From assembly GCA_902492455.1 (NCBI GenBank), contig CABULH010000016.1, positions 1 to 64,000 of the forward strand: 64,000 nucleotides of DNA, read 5' to 3'. The notes beneath the pieces are model-generated. The model saw only the letters and a list, made by a program, of their open reading frames with translations. It did no database searches and was not told the DNA's origin. Shown here one piece after another: positions 32,001-41,426 of this stretch (the stretch's first letter is position 1; the number at the start of each line of letters is the position of its first letter). The DNA comes from an uncultured Oscillospiraceae bacterium (GTDB lineage Bacteria > Bacillota > Clostridia > Oscillospirales > Acutalibacteraceae). The translations under genes and the position numbers were made by a program.

Positions 32001-33862
32001 AATTCAGTTGGCGGTGCAGCTGAGCTGTATAGGCTCTTTCGTTTCTTACCTGCCGGTTTCTGCTCCTCCGGCGGCGGGGTAAAATCAGTCTGGGACGGTT
32101 GGACAAATGCCGGCGCCGGGCTGTAGTCCATGATGCTCGTGCGGACGATTTGCTTTGCCATCGGCAGTTTTTCGTAGTCCAGCTTGCGAAGCTTGAGCAC
32201 ATTGTGCCCGCGGATGACCACAAGGAGTTCATCGTTTGGTATCCGGAGCACCTCGTCCGGTGTGAGCAGCCGCCGCTTGCCCTGCCCCTCGGTATGACGG
32301 TATTGAGGGATAACCTGGGCGACGGCAATGGTCTTTTTGACGGTCATGGTCGAGTTTACTTCGATAGACATATCCCCGCTGCGCACGGAAAAGTAGTCCG
32401 CTGTAACGTCGTCCGTGCATCCGAGCATGAGCTGCAGATCCACATTGCCGATAATCTCGGCCCAGAGGTTGTTGGGGTACCGGTTTTGCAGCTGCCCTAG
32501 GCTCTGCACCGCCAGCATCACATAAATGGCCCTGCTCCGGATGACTGAGAGCGTCCTGGCAAAATCTGAACCGTCTGCTGCGCCGCCCAGCTTTCCCACA
32601 TTGTTGAACTCATCAAAGATGAGATTGACGGGCACTGCGCAGCGCATCTCCGGTGTGCTGTCCGCATACCGGGTGAGCTTGATGAACAGGAACGAGAAGA
32701 ACAGGGATGATAAAAATGCCATCGTCGTGTCCTGGTCGCTCAGTATGACGAAATAGGCGCATTTGCGCCTGCCGGGAGCTGTTAGATCGATATCGCTGCG
32801 GCTGATGATATTGCGGACCGCCTCGTTCTGAAGAACCTGGAGCCGCGTGCCCAGACCGAGGACGATGCCGGAGCGGACGGTGTCGCTCGCCTGCGCAAAC
32901 AGATTAAAGGGCGCACGGGCCGGATGGTCGAGTGGCAGCTTTTCAAAGAGGGCGGTCAGCTGCCGCTCGCTGTTACGGGTCAGCAGCTGGTAGACTGCGG
33001 CAAGGTTTTTCTCTGCGGGGCTACGGCTCCTGTCCTGGTCGATATATAGAACCAACGCCTTGAGCAGATTGGCCTCGCCGTTATCCCAGAAATGGTCGCC
33101 CTTGCCCTCGCTGGTGTTGGCGATGATGACGTTTACGAGCACCTGCGCCAGCAGGGTGTCGCCGTTCAGGTCAGACATGCAGTTCCACGAGTCGCCATGC
33201 GCCGGGTTCACGAGATTGAACACCTTCACCTCATACCCATTCCTGCGGAACATCTCGGCAGTGTCGCTGTAGAGTTCGCCCTTGGGGTCTGTGATCACTG
33301 CGGATTCCCCGCGTTTCAGTATAGTAAAGAGCGCCGGACGGATGACGCCTCTGGACTTCATGGTCCCGGACGCACCGAATACAGCGATGTGCCGGTTGAG
33401 TCTGGTGTTTTGGGGTAAGCAGACGGCAGAACCATTCTTCTCTCCGAGAATGACGCCATCTGCCTGCTCGAACGATTTCACCTCCAGAATCTCTCGCATT
33501 TCCTTATCGCTCATCCAGGCAGCGGTGCCATAGGTACCGTATTTGCTGCGGGTAAACCCGCGGGGATCGTAATCCTTACTGCTGAAGCGGTCGTGCAGCT
33601 TTACATAGGCTGCGATACCCGCTCCGGCCAGTATCAGGAAGCCAAGCCCTTTGAGTCCGGATCTGCTGAAGGCGAAGCGAAAACACACAAGCGGATTCCA
33701 GTCTACCGAGGCGAGTGTTGCCTGACCCGTCATACCGCCGGCATTCAGCCATGCGTCATAGTTCTCCATCAGCTGGCCAAGCATTCCGCCCAGGTAAAAG
33801 AGCGCCGCCGAACCCAGTATGGCGGCGGCGATGATTCCTATTTTCCGGGTCTTATCATTCAA
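31997..33862 (-). CDS. VirD4/TraG-type coupling protein
   Basis: The 621-residue protein starts at a TTG (33862) behind GGAGGAG and overlaps the previous gene by 8 nt. Two N-terminal membrane spans (about residues 8-30 and 70-88) precede the ATPase. The P-loop is GASGTMKS (163-170), with methionine where most have glycine, followed by AVITDPKGELY and LIFDEFNNVG as Walker B. Coupling proteins bring relaxase-bound DNA to the transfer channel. The C-terminus has a proline-rich tail with PSQTDFTPPPEEQ. The stop TAA lies within the end of an IS, so the native C-terminus may have been a little different. Confidence 0.9.
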   Translation of the reverse strand: MNDKTRKIGIIAAAILGSAALFYLGGMLGQLMENYDAWLNAGGMTGQATLASVDWNPLVCFRFAFSRSGLKGLGFLILAGAGIAAYVKLHDRFSSKDYDPRGFTRSKYGTYGTAAWMSDKEMREILEVKSFEQADGVILGEKNGSAVCLPQNTRLNRHIAVFGASGTMKSRGVIRPALFTILKRGESAVITDPKGELYSDTAEMFRRNGYEVKVFNLVNPAHGDSWNCMSDLNGDTLLAQVLVNVIIANTSEGKGDHFWDNGEANLLKALVLYIDQDRSRSPAEKNLAAVYQLLTRNSERQLTALFEKLPLDHPARAPFNLFAQASDTVRSGIVLGLGTRLQVLQNEAVRNIISRSDIDLTAPGRRKCAYFVILSDQDTTMAFLSSLFFSFLFIKLTRYADSTPEMRCAVPVNLIFDEFNNVGKLGGAADGSDFARTLSVIRSRAIYVMLAVQSLGQLQNRYPNNLWAEIIGNVDLQLMLGCTDDVTADYFSVRSGDMSIEVNSTMTVKKTIAVAQVIPQYRHTEGQGKRRLLTPDEVLRIPNDELLVVIRGHNVLKLRKLDYEKLPMAKQIVRTSIMDYSPAPAFVQPSQTDFTPPPEEQKPAGKKRKSLYSSAAPPTEF

Positions 33863-35045
33863 GTAACTCCTCCGATCCGGCCCCAAGCTCCGCCTCCACC
33901 GAGTCCATGTCGATGGTCTTGAGCGTAACATGCGGGGCCAGATATTCCCGGAGGAGGGGCACCTGGTCCGGGAAGCAGAGCACCTCAAACCGTCCGGTCT
34001 GGGGATTGACTGCTTCGCGGAAGCGGATGAGCCTGGCAAGGTCGCCATCCAGATGCGAAAATATATAAACGCCGTCCACACAGGCGTCGTATTCCATGAA
34101 GCCCTTATTATATGACCTGCTGCCGGGCTCGAACAGCAGATCCATCAGCCTTTCATTCCAGTCTGGGAGAGTGAGCATTCTAAGTCGCCGCATTCCGTCG
34201 GCATTCATGGGGATGAAATGCACATGGCGGTAGATTCCGTCAAAGCGCAGCTCCAGCCGCCGGCTCTTCTCGGATTCCAGCAGCGTCTGCAGCGCCGTTT
34301 CCCCAGACTCACCAAACAAAACCGCCGAGTCCAGCTCCTGAAGACTGGCATTCATACGGGCGACCTCGATCAGATTGTGCAGCGCCTTAAACTCGCCCAT
34401 CCCGTTCCATTTCATCGCTGCGCTGCGGGAGTTATACACAGCGTAGCAGCCGCCAGGATAAAACAGGGCGCCCACCATGCGTGCGAACATGGTTTTGTTC
34501 TGCTCTGCCAGACTGATTTTCTTAATGTCCCTCGCCAGGTAAAAGACGGGCGTGCCAGGCACTGTCCGGCGTATCTCCCTGTTTTGCAGTTTGGGCAGGG
34601 CATATGGGCAGGACTCGATTCCGGAGCCAGCGCACATAGCCATCGCCTCGGCGACACGCAGATTGCGATCCCGATGCGCCGCATCGCCGGGGAAGCGATG
34701 TCCCCAGAAAGACTCCATGTAATATCGGCAGGCGTCGGGATGGATCCATTCCAGTATGGGGAGAGCGCCCTTGTAGAACCGAACGGATTTCGCAGAGCCC
34801 CTGCCACTCAACTGCAGCAGCTTTGTCGTGATGCGCTCGCCAGTTTCAGGGTTGCGAATCTCCTGAATGGATGTCAGCCTGTGAACAAGCGCCTTGATCA
34901 CACGCTCATTGCCGAGCAGCTTCAGAGTGCAAACAGGGTATTCGCCGGTGATGGCAAGCGTAGTGACGAGCCGATGCGCCTGACTGCCGGGTCGCAGGGT
35001 GAGCATTTTTTCAAACCCAAGCATGCGGGCATTTTCCGACATCAT
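33855..35045 (-). CDS. conjugative-element protein, N-terminal winged-helix-like, unknown
   Basis: The 396-residue soluble protein begins with a helical region that looks like a winged helix (RLVTTLAITGEYPVCTLKLL, then KLLQLSGRGSAKSVRFYKG). The remainder has alternating alpha/beta pieces (LELRFDGIYRHVHFIPMNADGMRRLRML, YIFSHLDGDLARLIRFREAV). The position directly before and overlapping virD4 suggests a relaxosome accessory or DNA-binding adaptor for the coupling protein. No relaxase motif (HUH or tyrosine signature) is seen. Confidence 0.55.
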   Translation of the reverse strand: MMSENARMLGFEKMLTLRPGSQAHRLVTTLAITGEYPVCTLKLLGNERVIKALVHRLTSIQEIRNPETGERITTKLLQLSGRGSAKSVRFYKGALPILEWIHPDACRYYMESFWGHRFPGDAAHRDRNLRVAEAMAMCAGSGIESCPYALPKLQNREIRRTVPGTPVFYLARDIKKISLAEQNKTMFARMVGALFYPGGCYAVYNSRSAAMKWNGMGEFKALHNLIEVARMNASLQELDSAVLFGESGETALQTLLESEKSRRLELRFDGIYRHVHFIPMNADGMRRLRMLTLPDWNERLMDLLFEPGSRSYNKGFMEYDACVDGVYIFSHLDGDLARLIRFREAVNPQTGRFEVLCFPDQVPLLREYLAPHVTLKTIDMDSVEAELGAGSEELLE

Positions 35046-35076
35046 GACTGCTCTCGATGTCGGAATTTCCCCACAG

Positions 35077-35118
35077 AAAAGCCCTCGGAAACGCCCGTAT
35101 TTCCGGCGTTTTGGAGGG
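35077..35118 (-). terminator. terminator-like hairpin upstream of the 396-residue gene
   Basis: On the minus strand CCCTCCAAAACGCC (35118-35105) can pair with GGGCGTTTCCGAGGG (35096-35082) with a small internal loop, followed by CTTTT. The T-run is short, so termination may be weak. Confidence 0.4.
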
Positions 35119-35161
35119 TTTCAAACAGCTGTATTCTTGAGAGCCGCATTTCAGGCCGTTT

Positions 35162-35866
35162 TTACATACCTTTTTTGCCCCTTCCCGGGTCGTTTTCATA
35201 TAGCATCACCCCCTCGTCCGGGATCACCTTTTCGGTAATCAGCCAGTTCGGAAAGTCGCACGTCGGAACTACATAGACCTCAGTGCGCTCCTCGCTGCCG
35301 GCTGCGCTGCAGTAATAATGGCGGCACAGAGAGGGTGCGTCATCGTCCATCACATACAGGGCGATGATATCCGACACCATATTGATCTCAATGTTGTCAT
35401 GGTCCCTCCGCTGCCGTTCCGGGCGTCTTTGATCATAGACATGCCGGTAGATCAGCACGCAGTCGGAATACCGCACCGGCGGTTTATCTGCGAAGAACTC
35501 CCGTATAGCCGGATAGAGGAAGGAGCGGATATAATTCGCCGAGCCTGCTTCCTTCTTGGGAAGCAAAAGCGGGATCCGCACACAAAACCAGCCTTCCATG
35601 GTAAACCCGATCTCCACAGAGATGTGCTGCCGGATCAGGTTTTCCACATCCTGCGCCGCCAGGGGATTACCGGTGTAGGCCGGCAGTGCCCGAGCCAAAA
35701 GGGTTATGCGCTCGCTGACGTCCGCCAGACGAAGCGCCACCTCATAGGCGAGTTCCATATTGCCGATCTCAAACATATAGCGTGTGTTTTTCGCCGCCAT
35801 GTCCAGCTTTCGAAGTTGATTTTCAAACTTAGCCAGCGTCCGGGCAAAGGATTCGTTCGTTTCCAT
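35162..35866 (-). CDS. DUF6100-like conjugative-element protein
   Basis: The start is ATG 35866 behind GGAGGAGG (234 residues); it overlaps the end of the preceding gene by 38 nt. The N-terminus is helical and probably coiled-coil (FARTLAKFENQLRKLDMAAKNTRYMFEIGNMELAYEVALRLADVSERI). The C-terminal half is mixed alpha/beta (GFTMEGWFCVRIPLLLPKK, RYSDCVLIYRHVYD). I associate it with the DUF6100 proteins of Clostridia conjugative elements; its function is unknown. Confidence 0.55.
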   Translation of the reverse strand: METNESFARTLAKFENQLRKLDMAAKNTRYMFEIGNMELAYEVALRLADVSERITLLARALPAYTGNPLAAQDVENLIRQHISVEIGFTMEGWFCVRIPLLLPKKEAGSANYIRSFLYPAIREFFADKPPVRYSDCVLIYRHVYDQRRPERQRRDHDNIEINMVSDIIALYVMDDDAPSLCRHYYCSAAGSEERTEVYVVPTCDFPNWLITEKVIPDEGVMLYENDPGRGKKGM

Positions 35867-36395
35867 TGGCTGCAACCTCCTCCGCATAGAATGTAATGTC
35901 CGGCTCCTCCTGCCCGGAGAAGTTGACGGTAGCAAACAAGCATGGCGCCTGCGGCAAAATGAGCTGCGGCGCCATGTTGATGTTGGGCAAGACGATGATG
36001 TATTTCATGTCCTCGTCCTGGGGCTGCAACAGCTTGGTCAGGTGCTGTTCGCCGTCATAGAGGACAACAATTTCGTAGCCTGTATTCCCCTTCAAAAAGA
36101 AGAGCTGTGACGGGTACACCGCCGGGTAGTGAGCCATGGGGTCCACATAGTCGATAAAGCGCAGCAGCACCCACACCGCAAGGATAATGCGCTGGTCGGG
36201 CTTGCACATGTCGTCCAGCCCCAGGTAATATCCGCCGCCCACATCGGAGATCCGCAGATCCCGTTTGAGGTTGCGGATGATCTTTTCCGCTGTCTGGGGC
36301 GATTTATCCCGAAGCAGGCGGATGACCTGTGCTTTGGGAAGTGCACCGTATTGGGAGAGCCATTTGACCACATGCCTTTCATCATCAAGCAGCAT
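35829..36395 (-). CDS. DUF5697-like winged-helix protein of the element
   Basis: The 188-residue protein begins with a winged-helix-like segment (HVVKWLSQYGALPKAQVIRLLRDKSPQTAEKIIRNLKRDLRISDVGGGYYLG) and continues with an alpha/beta domain (YEIVVLYDGEQHLTKLLQP, MKYIIVLPNINMA). It is regularly found after the VirB4 gene in related elements, as far as I recall (DUF5697). DNA binding is plausible but not shown. Confidence 0.55.
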   Translation of the reverse strand: MLLDDERHVVKWLSQYGALPKAQVIRLLRDKSPQTAEKIIRNLKRDLRISDVGGGYYLGLDDMCKPDQRIILAVWVLLRFIDYVDPMAHYPAVYPSQLFFLKGNTGYEIVVLYDGEQHLTKLLQPQDEDMKYIIVLPNINMAPQLILPQAPCLFATVNFSGQEEPDITFYAEEVAANGNERILCPDAG

Positions 36396-36442
36396 TTCGA
36401 TTTCACCTCCTGATTGTGCGTATTTTGATGGGAATACGCATT

Positions 36443-38962
36443 TTAAGCACTATGCGTTTTCTCTTTCTGCCGTTCACGGAGGATGGCCTCCAGCTCGGCC
36501 CGGTCTGTGGTTATCATTTCCGTCTCTGTCTTGGACGCCTTTACCACCACCGGCACTTTGTTGTTATTGGAGCTGATGAGCGCCTCGCCGCGTTCAAATT
36601 GGGTAATGGCGCGAATCTCCGTGCGGGTGAGCTTGAGCGTTTCCTGCACGTACTGCGCCTCATCCGGCTCCAGATTGAGAATGATCTTGTTTTTACTGTT
36701 GTTGATAATGGCGCGCCCATACTTCCCGTCTTCGAGGCCAAAGAAATCGGAGAGATCCTGACTCGCACAAATGGCTGACGCTCCGAAGCCCCTGCAGACC
36801 TTAAAAACCTCCAAACAAAATTCAGCGGCCATCCGGTTCGAGCTGGCCCCGATCAGCTGCCAAATTTCATCGATGTAGATGGCCTTGCGCTTGGTGCGGT
36901 CAGACTTCACCTGGTCCCAAACATAATCAAGCGCAATGAACATACCAACGGGAAGGAGCTTGCCCTTTAGCTCGGACAGGTCGAGGACGATATACTTGTT
37001 GCTCAAGTCCACATTGGTCTGCTGATTGAAACTCTGGGCGGAGCCGGTAACAAAGCGGCTGATGATGGCCGCCAGCCTTTGCGTCATAGGGTTTTCCAGC
37101 AGATGCTTGTGCAGATCGCCCAGGATGGGCATCCGCTTCATCTTCGGCGGAGTGGCCGTAATGTCCTCATAAATGGAAATGTTGTCGTGGGTGATGCCGA
37201 ACTCCGCATAGGTCTTGATGAGGGCTTCATCCAGCATCTGCTCCTCCTCGTTGGACATGTCCGGTATGAGCAGACCGAAGAAGGTCATGAGCTGCTGGAT
37301 CTTCCTTGCGAGCATGGAGTCCAGCTCACTGTAGTCAATCTCATCGATCAGCTCCATCTCCGGCGAGATCGTGTGCCGGATCTCCATCACGTTGATGCAG
37401 TGCGGCGAGCCCGGTGCGATTTTGATAAACTCGCCGCCAACCTTATTGCAGGCGCGGCGGAACTCATGTCCCTTGATGGGAGCCAGGATATAGCACTGGA
37501 TGCCGCGCATCCGCATCCTGAGGGCGAGAAGTTGCATCGTAAACGTCTTTCCTGCGCCCGAAGTGCCGAGCAGATTCAGGTTCGCATTCTTGTGCATCTT
37601 GGTGTTGAACAGATCCACGATGCACAGCGAGTTGTTGTGCCGGTTGACGCCCAGCAGCACGCCGGTGTCGTCCGACATCTCGAAGCTGGTAAAAATATAA
37701 GTGGAGGCGGCGCCGCTGGTGAGCACATTGCGCTGCGCCTTCTTCTCCAGCTTCGGGGAAATCTTCAAAAAGGGCATCACCGATTGCAATGCCGCCTCCT
37801 GCTGGAAATTGCATTCGCTGGTGTACATGTCCATGCTCTTGAGCATATCCACCATCTGCTGCTTGCGCCACAGAAGCTCCTCATAGGTTTTCGCCGAGAC
37901 CGTGATAAACACGCTCATGTAAAAGAGATCTTCGTTATAGTTGGCAATCCCGCTTTTGATGAAATATCCCGCCTGGATGGAATTCGCCAACTCCTCATAG
38001 TCGGTGCTGGTGTCCTGCATCCCCTTGAGCTTGGTGCGGTTGAGACGGATTCGCTGCGCCACCTTATCAATGGTCTTGCTGCGGTTCTCCCGCCTCAGAT
38101 GCACATCCACATCAATACCGTCCCCGGCGTTGATGAGCGAGGACATCCAGCCTGCCCGGACCCGGTTGGGATACCCGTTTGCTTTGATGTAAAGAAACGA
38201 GTAGTACAGCCCGTCCATGATGATGTAGTTGTAATGGCTCAGATCAATGCCGCGGGGCGCCAGAAAATGCGCCATGCGGATATGCGGGACGGGGTCGAGG
38301 CCGATAACCTTCTTTTTAGCCGCCATGGTATCGACTACCACGCGGTTGACCCGGGCGGAAAAGGGCTCGTCTACACAGGAGCGCCGATTGAAGAACATAT
38401 ACAGCATCTCCGCCGTGGCCTCGTCCGGGTCCTTGGGTTGGATAATGCTGTTGCCGCACTGGGCGAAATAGGCCCGTGCATTCTGTTCGGCTGACTGCAG
38501 CATGCCGTAGATCTTTGCGTAGTCGTCACTCTCGTTGCGGCCGATCGCCTCATACTGAAAAATCAAAAAGAAGCGCCTTGTGAGCGCCTCTCGATTGCCT
38601 ACGTCTTTGATCAGCTTGATATAATCCTCGCCAAGCTCCTTGCACTGAGGATTGTCTTCTGCATCCAGCTCCTCCCGGATCATGGCGATATGCTTATCTG
38701 AGTCCGCCTTCCGGGTGATGGATTTGAATTGCAGGCGCGTGGGTGAGATCTTCAACCAACTGGCAAAGCTGCTGATGATATTAAACTGCTCCTCATCGGA
38801 GCGCAGCGTGAAATTGATCGGTTCGATCTCCAGTATCTTAATATAGCGCCCGTCCGTCGTTTCAATGATGCCGTTCTTCAGATCCCTGATTGGCAGAAAG
38901 TCCTGAACGAACTCAAGCTTTTCGCTTTTGGCGCTTTTTCTTTTTGATTTGGCTTTGGTCAT
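36443..38962 (-). CDS. VirB4/TraE-like conjugation ATPase
   Basis: The 839-residue cytoplasmic ATPase of the type IV secretion channel has Walker A GTSGAGKT at 466-473, Walker B KAIYIDEIW near residue 690, and the motor-domain arginine region SQDLSDFFG. The N-terminal 400 residues match the VirB4 family (ETTDGRYIKILEIEPINFTLRS). Its start overlaps the PrgI gene by 50 nt. It would energise pilus or channel assembly and DNA transfer. Confidence 0.92.
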   Translation of the reverse strand: MTKAKSKRKSAKSEKLEFVQDFLPIRDLKNGIIETTDGRYIKILEIEPINFTLRSDEEQFNIISSFASWLKISPTRLQFKSITRKADSDKHIAMIREELDAEDNPQCKELGEDYIKLIKDVGNREALTRRFFLIFQYEAIGRNESDDYAKIYGMLQSAEQNARAYFAQCGNSIIQPKDPDEATAEMLYMFFNRRSCVDEPFSARVNRVVVDTMAAKKKVIGLDPVPHIRMAHFLAPRGIDLSHYNYIIMDGLYYSFLYIKANGYPNRVRAGWMSSLINAGDGIDVDVHLRRENRSKTIDKVAQRIRLNRTKLKGMQDTSTDYEELANSIQAGYFIKSGIANYNEDLFYMSVFITVSAKTYEELLWRKQQMVDMLKSMDMYTSECNFQQEAALQSVMPFLKISPKLEKKAQRNVLTSGAASTYIFTSFEMSDDTGVLLGVNRHNNSLCIVDLFNTKMHKNANLNLLGTSGAGKTFTMQLLALRMRMRGIQCYILAPIKGHEFRRACNKVGGEFIKIAPGSPHCINVMEIRHTISPEMELIDEIDYSELDSMLARKIQQLMTFFGLLIPDMSNEEEQMLDEALIKTYAEFGITHDNISIYEDITATPPKMKRMPILGDLHKHLLENPMTQRLAAIISRFVTGSAQSFNQQTNVDLSNKYIVLDLSELKGKLLPVGMFIALDYVWDQVKSDRTKRKAIYIDEIWQLIGASSNRMAAEFCLEVFKVCRGFGASAICASQDLSDFFGLEDGKYGRAIINNSKNKIILNLEPDEAQYVQETLKLTRTEIRAITQFERGEALISSNNNKVPVVVKASKTETEMITTDRAELEAILRERQKEKTHSA

Positions 38963-39281
38963 AGCGATATCCTATCCTCCTGAAATGCAGTTTTCTCCGG
39001 TGCGTCCAAAAGCGGATGATATGCCCGATATATTGAAACAGCGAGCCTCCATCCACGCCCATCACCGAGATAACCGCCAGCGGCAGCAGCGTCAGCGTCA
39101 TGACCACGATGCGGATCGTGCCGGGCATGGGAATCACAAAAAGCTCCGGGTATCCCACCGCAGCGACAAGCAGCACCGTTTCTATGGCGTTGCGCGTCTC
39201 AATCATCCCGCCCAATAGCTTGCCGCTGTCGGTATAGTTTGCGGGGATGGCGTAAACATTGCTGTACTCTTTCTCGTCCAT
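38913..39281 (-). CDS. PrgI-family membrane protein (VirB3-like)
   Basis: The 122-residue protein has two membrane spans (about residues 33-55 and 57-78) between a short N-terminus beginning EYSNVYAIPANY and a basic C-terminus (KKKKRQKRKA). The IPANYTDSGK start is characteristic of PrgI. It occupies the VirB3 position directly before VirB4 in Gram-positive conjugation systems, and overlapping translation (50 nt) indicates equimolar or coupled synthesis. Confidence 0.88.
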   Translation of the reverse strand: MDEKEYSNVYAIPANYTDSGKLLGGMIETRNAIETVLLVAAVGYPELFVIPMPGTIRIVVMTLTLLPLAVISVMGVDGGSLFQYIGHIIRFWTHRRKLHFRRIGYRYDQSQIKKKKRQKRKA

Positions 39282-39285
39282 AAAA

Positions 39286-41313
39286 TCACCTGCCTAACCT
39301 GTAAATCGTGGCTGTCGTCGTATAACGGCCTAGACGCAGCGCCTCCTGGTGATCCGGCACAAAGATGTCAACCCGGTGAATATCGTTCTCGATTCCCGAG
39401 CCGCCGCGGTCCTCCACGGTATACATCGTGCCATTTATCATGATCTGCGTGCCGAATGGGTAGTGGCTGGACATGGCAACCATTCCTCTGGCGGCTGTCT
39501 TGCCGCTGGCGGTGATGCCATCCGCATTGCTGCCGCAGCAGATTGAACAGGCGCAGTAATGAGTGACTTCAACTTTCAATGTAGAGAGCGGCGTGCGGGT
39601 GGTTGACTCTGGCACTGCGGCGTCAAAATCCACATTGGCGGGCCGGCGGTACTGCGTCACATAGTCCGGGGAGTTGAGCACCACGCCGCTGCCGCTGGAG
39701 CAATGTACCCACATCTGCTCGCCGTTGTCACCCACGCCTGCGTAAATCAGGACGTGGTTCACCGGAACGGTGCCCGGCGCCGCCATAAAGCCGAGATCGC
39801 CGGGAAGAAGCTCGTCCTCCGTGATGGCATAGGTGTTGTCCCACTGATTCCACGTCCCGGCATAGAGGCTCACGCCGAGCGCCGTCTTATAGACCCAGTC
39901 GGTAAACCCGGAGCAATCCAGCCCATAAGGACGGATCGTGCCGGTGGAGTTGGAGCCGGTGGAGGTGACGAGCTTGGGCGTATTCCATTCGTCATTCCAG
40001 CCTGCCGCAGATTTACCGCCCCAGAAGTAGGGAACCTTGCCTACCAGAGACAAAGCGGTGGTAAGGATATGCTTTCTTGTAGCGTTACAGTTCTGGCGAT
40101 TGACGAAGGCGATCAGCTCGGCATCGGTCAGCGGAACCATTTGCCCGCTGCCCAAAGTGCCGTAGAGCGTCATCTTGAGAGAGTTGGCCATGTTCTGGAT
40201 GGCCACGCTGTAGGTCACATTGAACTGGTCATAGGTAGCGTCCGGGTCGATGCCAAAGGCGTCGATGATGACCGATGAATCAAAGGGATGTATGGTGCAT
40301 TCCACGTATTTCACGATCTCGGTTTCCGGAGCAACCGTCTCTGTGCCTGCTTGCGCATAGTAGGTCTCGCTGCGGGTGCCGGTGATCGACCCGCCGCTGT
40401 AGATGGGAATGGATACTGTGACGGGCGTATAGGCAGTTTTCGTCACCGCTTCCGTGGTGGTCTCAGCGCCGTCCGGCTCATAGTAGGTCCTTCTCGCTGT
40501 GGTATAGCGATATTGCGGCACACCGTTGATCGTGCCCGTCTGCGCCTGTGAGGTCACGACTGTGACTGTCACCGCCCGGTAGGTCGAATAGGTCAGCGGA
40601 ACGGTCTGCTCCACCTCTTTTTCCTCATATGTAACGGGAAACATGCGGCCAGCCACATTACTGAGCTTTGCGAGCATGTCTTCCTTGCTGGTGCCCTGCT
40701 GCTGCAGGGAAGCGGAGTAGGCGGCCAGGATATAACTGACGTCGTATCCCGCAGAGCTCTGCGCATAGTTGATCAGCGCCTCCATGCTCATATCGTAGTC
40801 GTATCCGCCGTCGGCAATGATTTGCTCGACTTTTTCAAGAGACAGCGTGTAACCACCGTCAACAGCGGCGGAGACGTCCGCCGCAAGGTCGTTATAGGAA
40901 TCCATCAGCGTTGTCGGGTTCTCCATATCTACCATCGTCCCATCTAATCCGAATACGCTGTTGAGAATAATGGATGGCAAGGATACAATCAGCATGATGA
41001 TAATCAGGAAAAAGAGGCAGATGCAGATCAAAATCTTGTATAGCGTATGACGGAGCGCCCAGGCAGCGGAAAGAATTGCGCCCCAGGGACCGCCCGCAGC
41101 AGTACCGGCGGCGACCTCAGCAACAGCCTTTCCGCCCTCGACGCCGGCTTGGACAGTTGCGGCTGCGGCGTTTGCCGTTGCCTCAGCGCCGGCTGCCGCC
41201 GCCTGCTTGGCCGTCTCCTTGCCAGCCTGTTTGGCGGCGTTCGCCATCTGTTTTGCGCCCTCAGCATAGTTGTCGGCGCCGTCGCCCATCTGCCTTTTGT
41301 CGGGCTCTGCCAT
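39286..41313 (-). CDS. VirB1-like cell-wall hydrolase: NlpC/P60 plus 3D domain
   Basis: The 675-residue protein has an Ala-rich helical N-terminus, one membrane span at about residues 90-115, a long extracellular region, an NlpC/P60-type peptidase domain (catalytic cysteine in GLDCSGFTDW, histidine in VNHVLIYAG) and a C-terminal 3D (three-aspartate) domain (ITASGKTAARGMVAMS, VEDRGG, VDIFVPDHQEAL). It would open peptidoglycan locally so that the transfer channel can pass. The gene lies between the VirB6-like and PrgI genes, the normal place in these elements. Confidence 0.9.
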   Translation of the reverse strand: MAEPDKRQMGDGADNYAEGAKQMANAAKQAGKETAKQAAAAGAEATANAAAATVQAGVEGGKAVAEVAAGTAAGGPWGAILSAAWALRHTLYKILICICLFFLIIIMLIVSLPSIILNSVFGLDGTMVDMENPTTLMDSYNDLAADVSAAVDGGYTLSLEKVEQIIADGGYDYDMSMEALINYAQSSAGYDVSYILAAYSASLQQQGTSKEDMLAKLSNVAGRMFPVTYEEKEVEQTVPLTYSTYRAVTVTVVTSQAQTGTINGVPQYRYTTARRTYYEPDGAETTTEAVTKTAYTPVTVSIPIYSGGSITGTRSETYYAQAGTETVAPETEIVKYVECTIHPFDSSVIIDAFGIDPDATYDQFNVTYSVAIQNMANSLKMTLYGTLGSGQMVPLTDAELIAFVNRQNCNATRKHILTTALSLVGKVPYFWGGKSAAGWNDEWNTPKLVTSTGSNSTGTIRPYGLDCSGFTDWVYKTALGVSLYAGTWNQWDNTYAITEDELLPGDLGFMAAPGTVPVNHVLIYAGVGDNGEQMWVHCSSGSGVVLNSPDYVTQYRRPANVDFDAAVPESTTRTPLSTLKVEVTHYCACSICCGSNADGITASGKTAARGMVAMSSHYPFGTQIMINGTMYTVEDRGGSGIENDIHRVDIFVPDHQEALRLGRYTTTATIYRLGR

Positions 41314-41426
41314 TTCTTCACCTCCAGTATGTCAAGCCGCAGAAAGCGGCTATATTTCTGAATAATTCGCACACAGCAGACGGCCGGAGAGACAGTTTCC
41401 ATCCGGCCATCGCAGTGTGCATGAGA

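Noticed and set aside
37079..38494. Long plus-strand open frame (471 codons) opposite the VirB4-like gene
   Set aside because: Histidine- and arginine-rich antisense product typical of high-GC shadow frames; VirB4 motifs on the minus strand are unmistakable.
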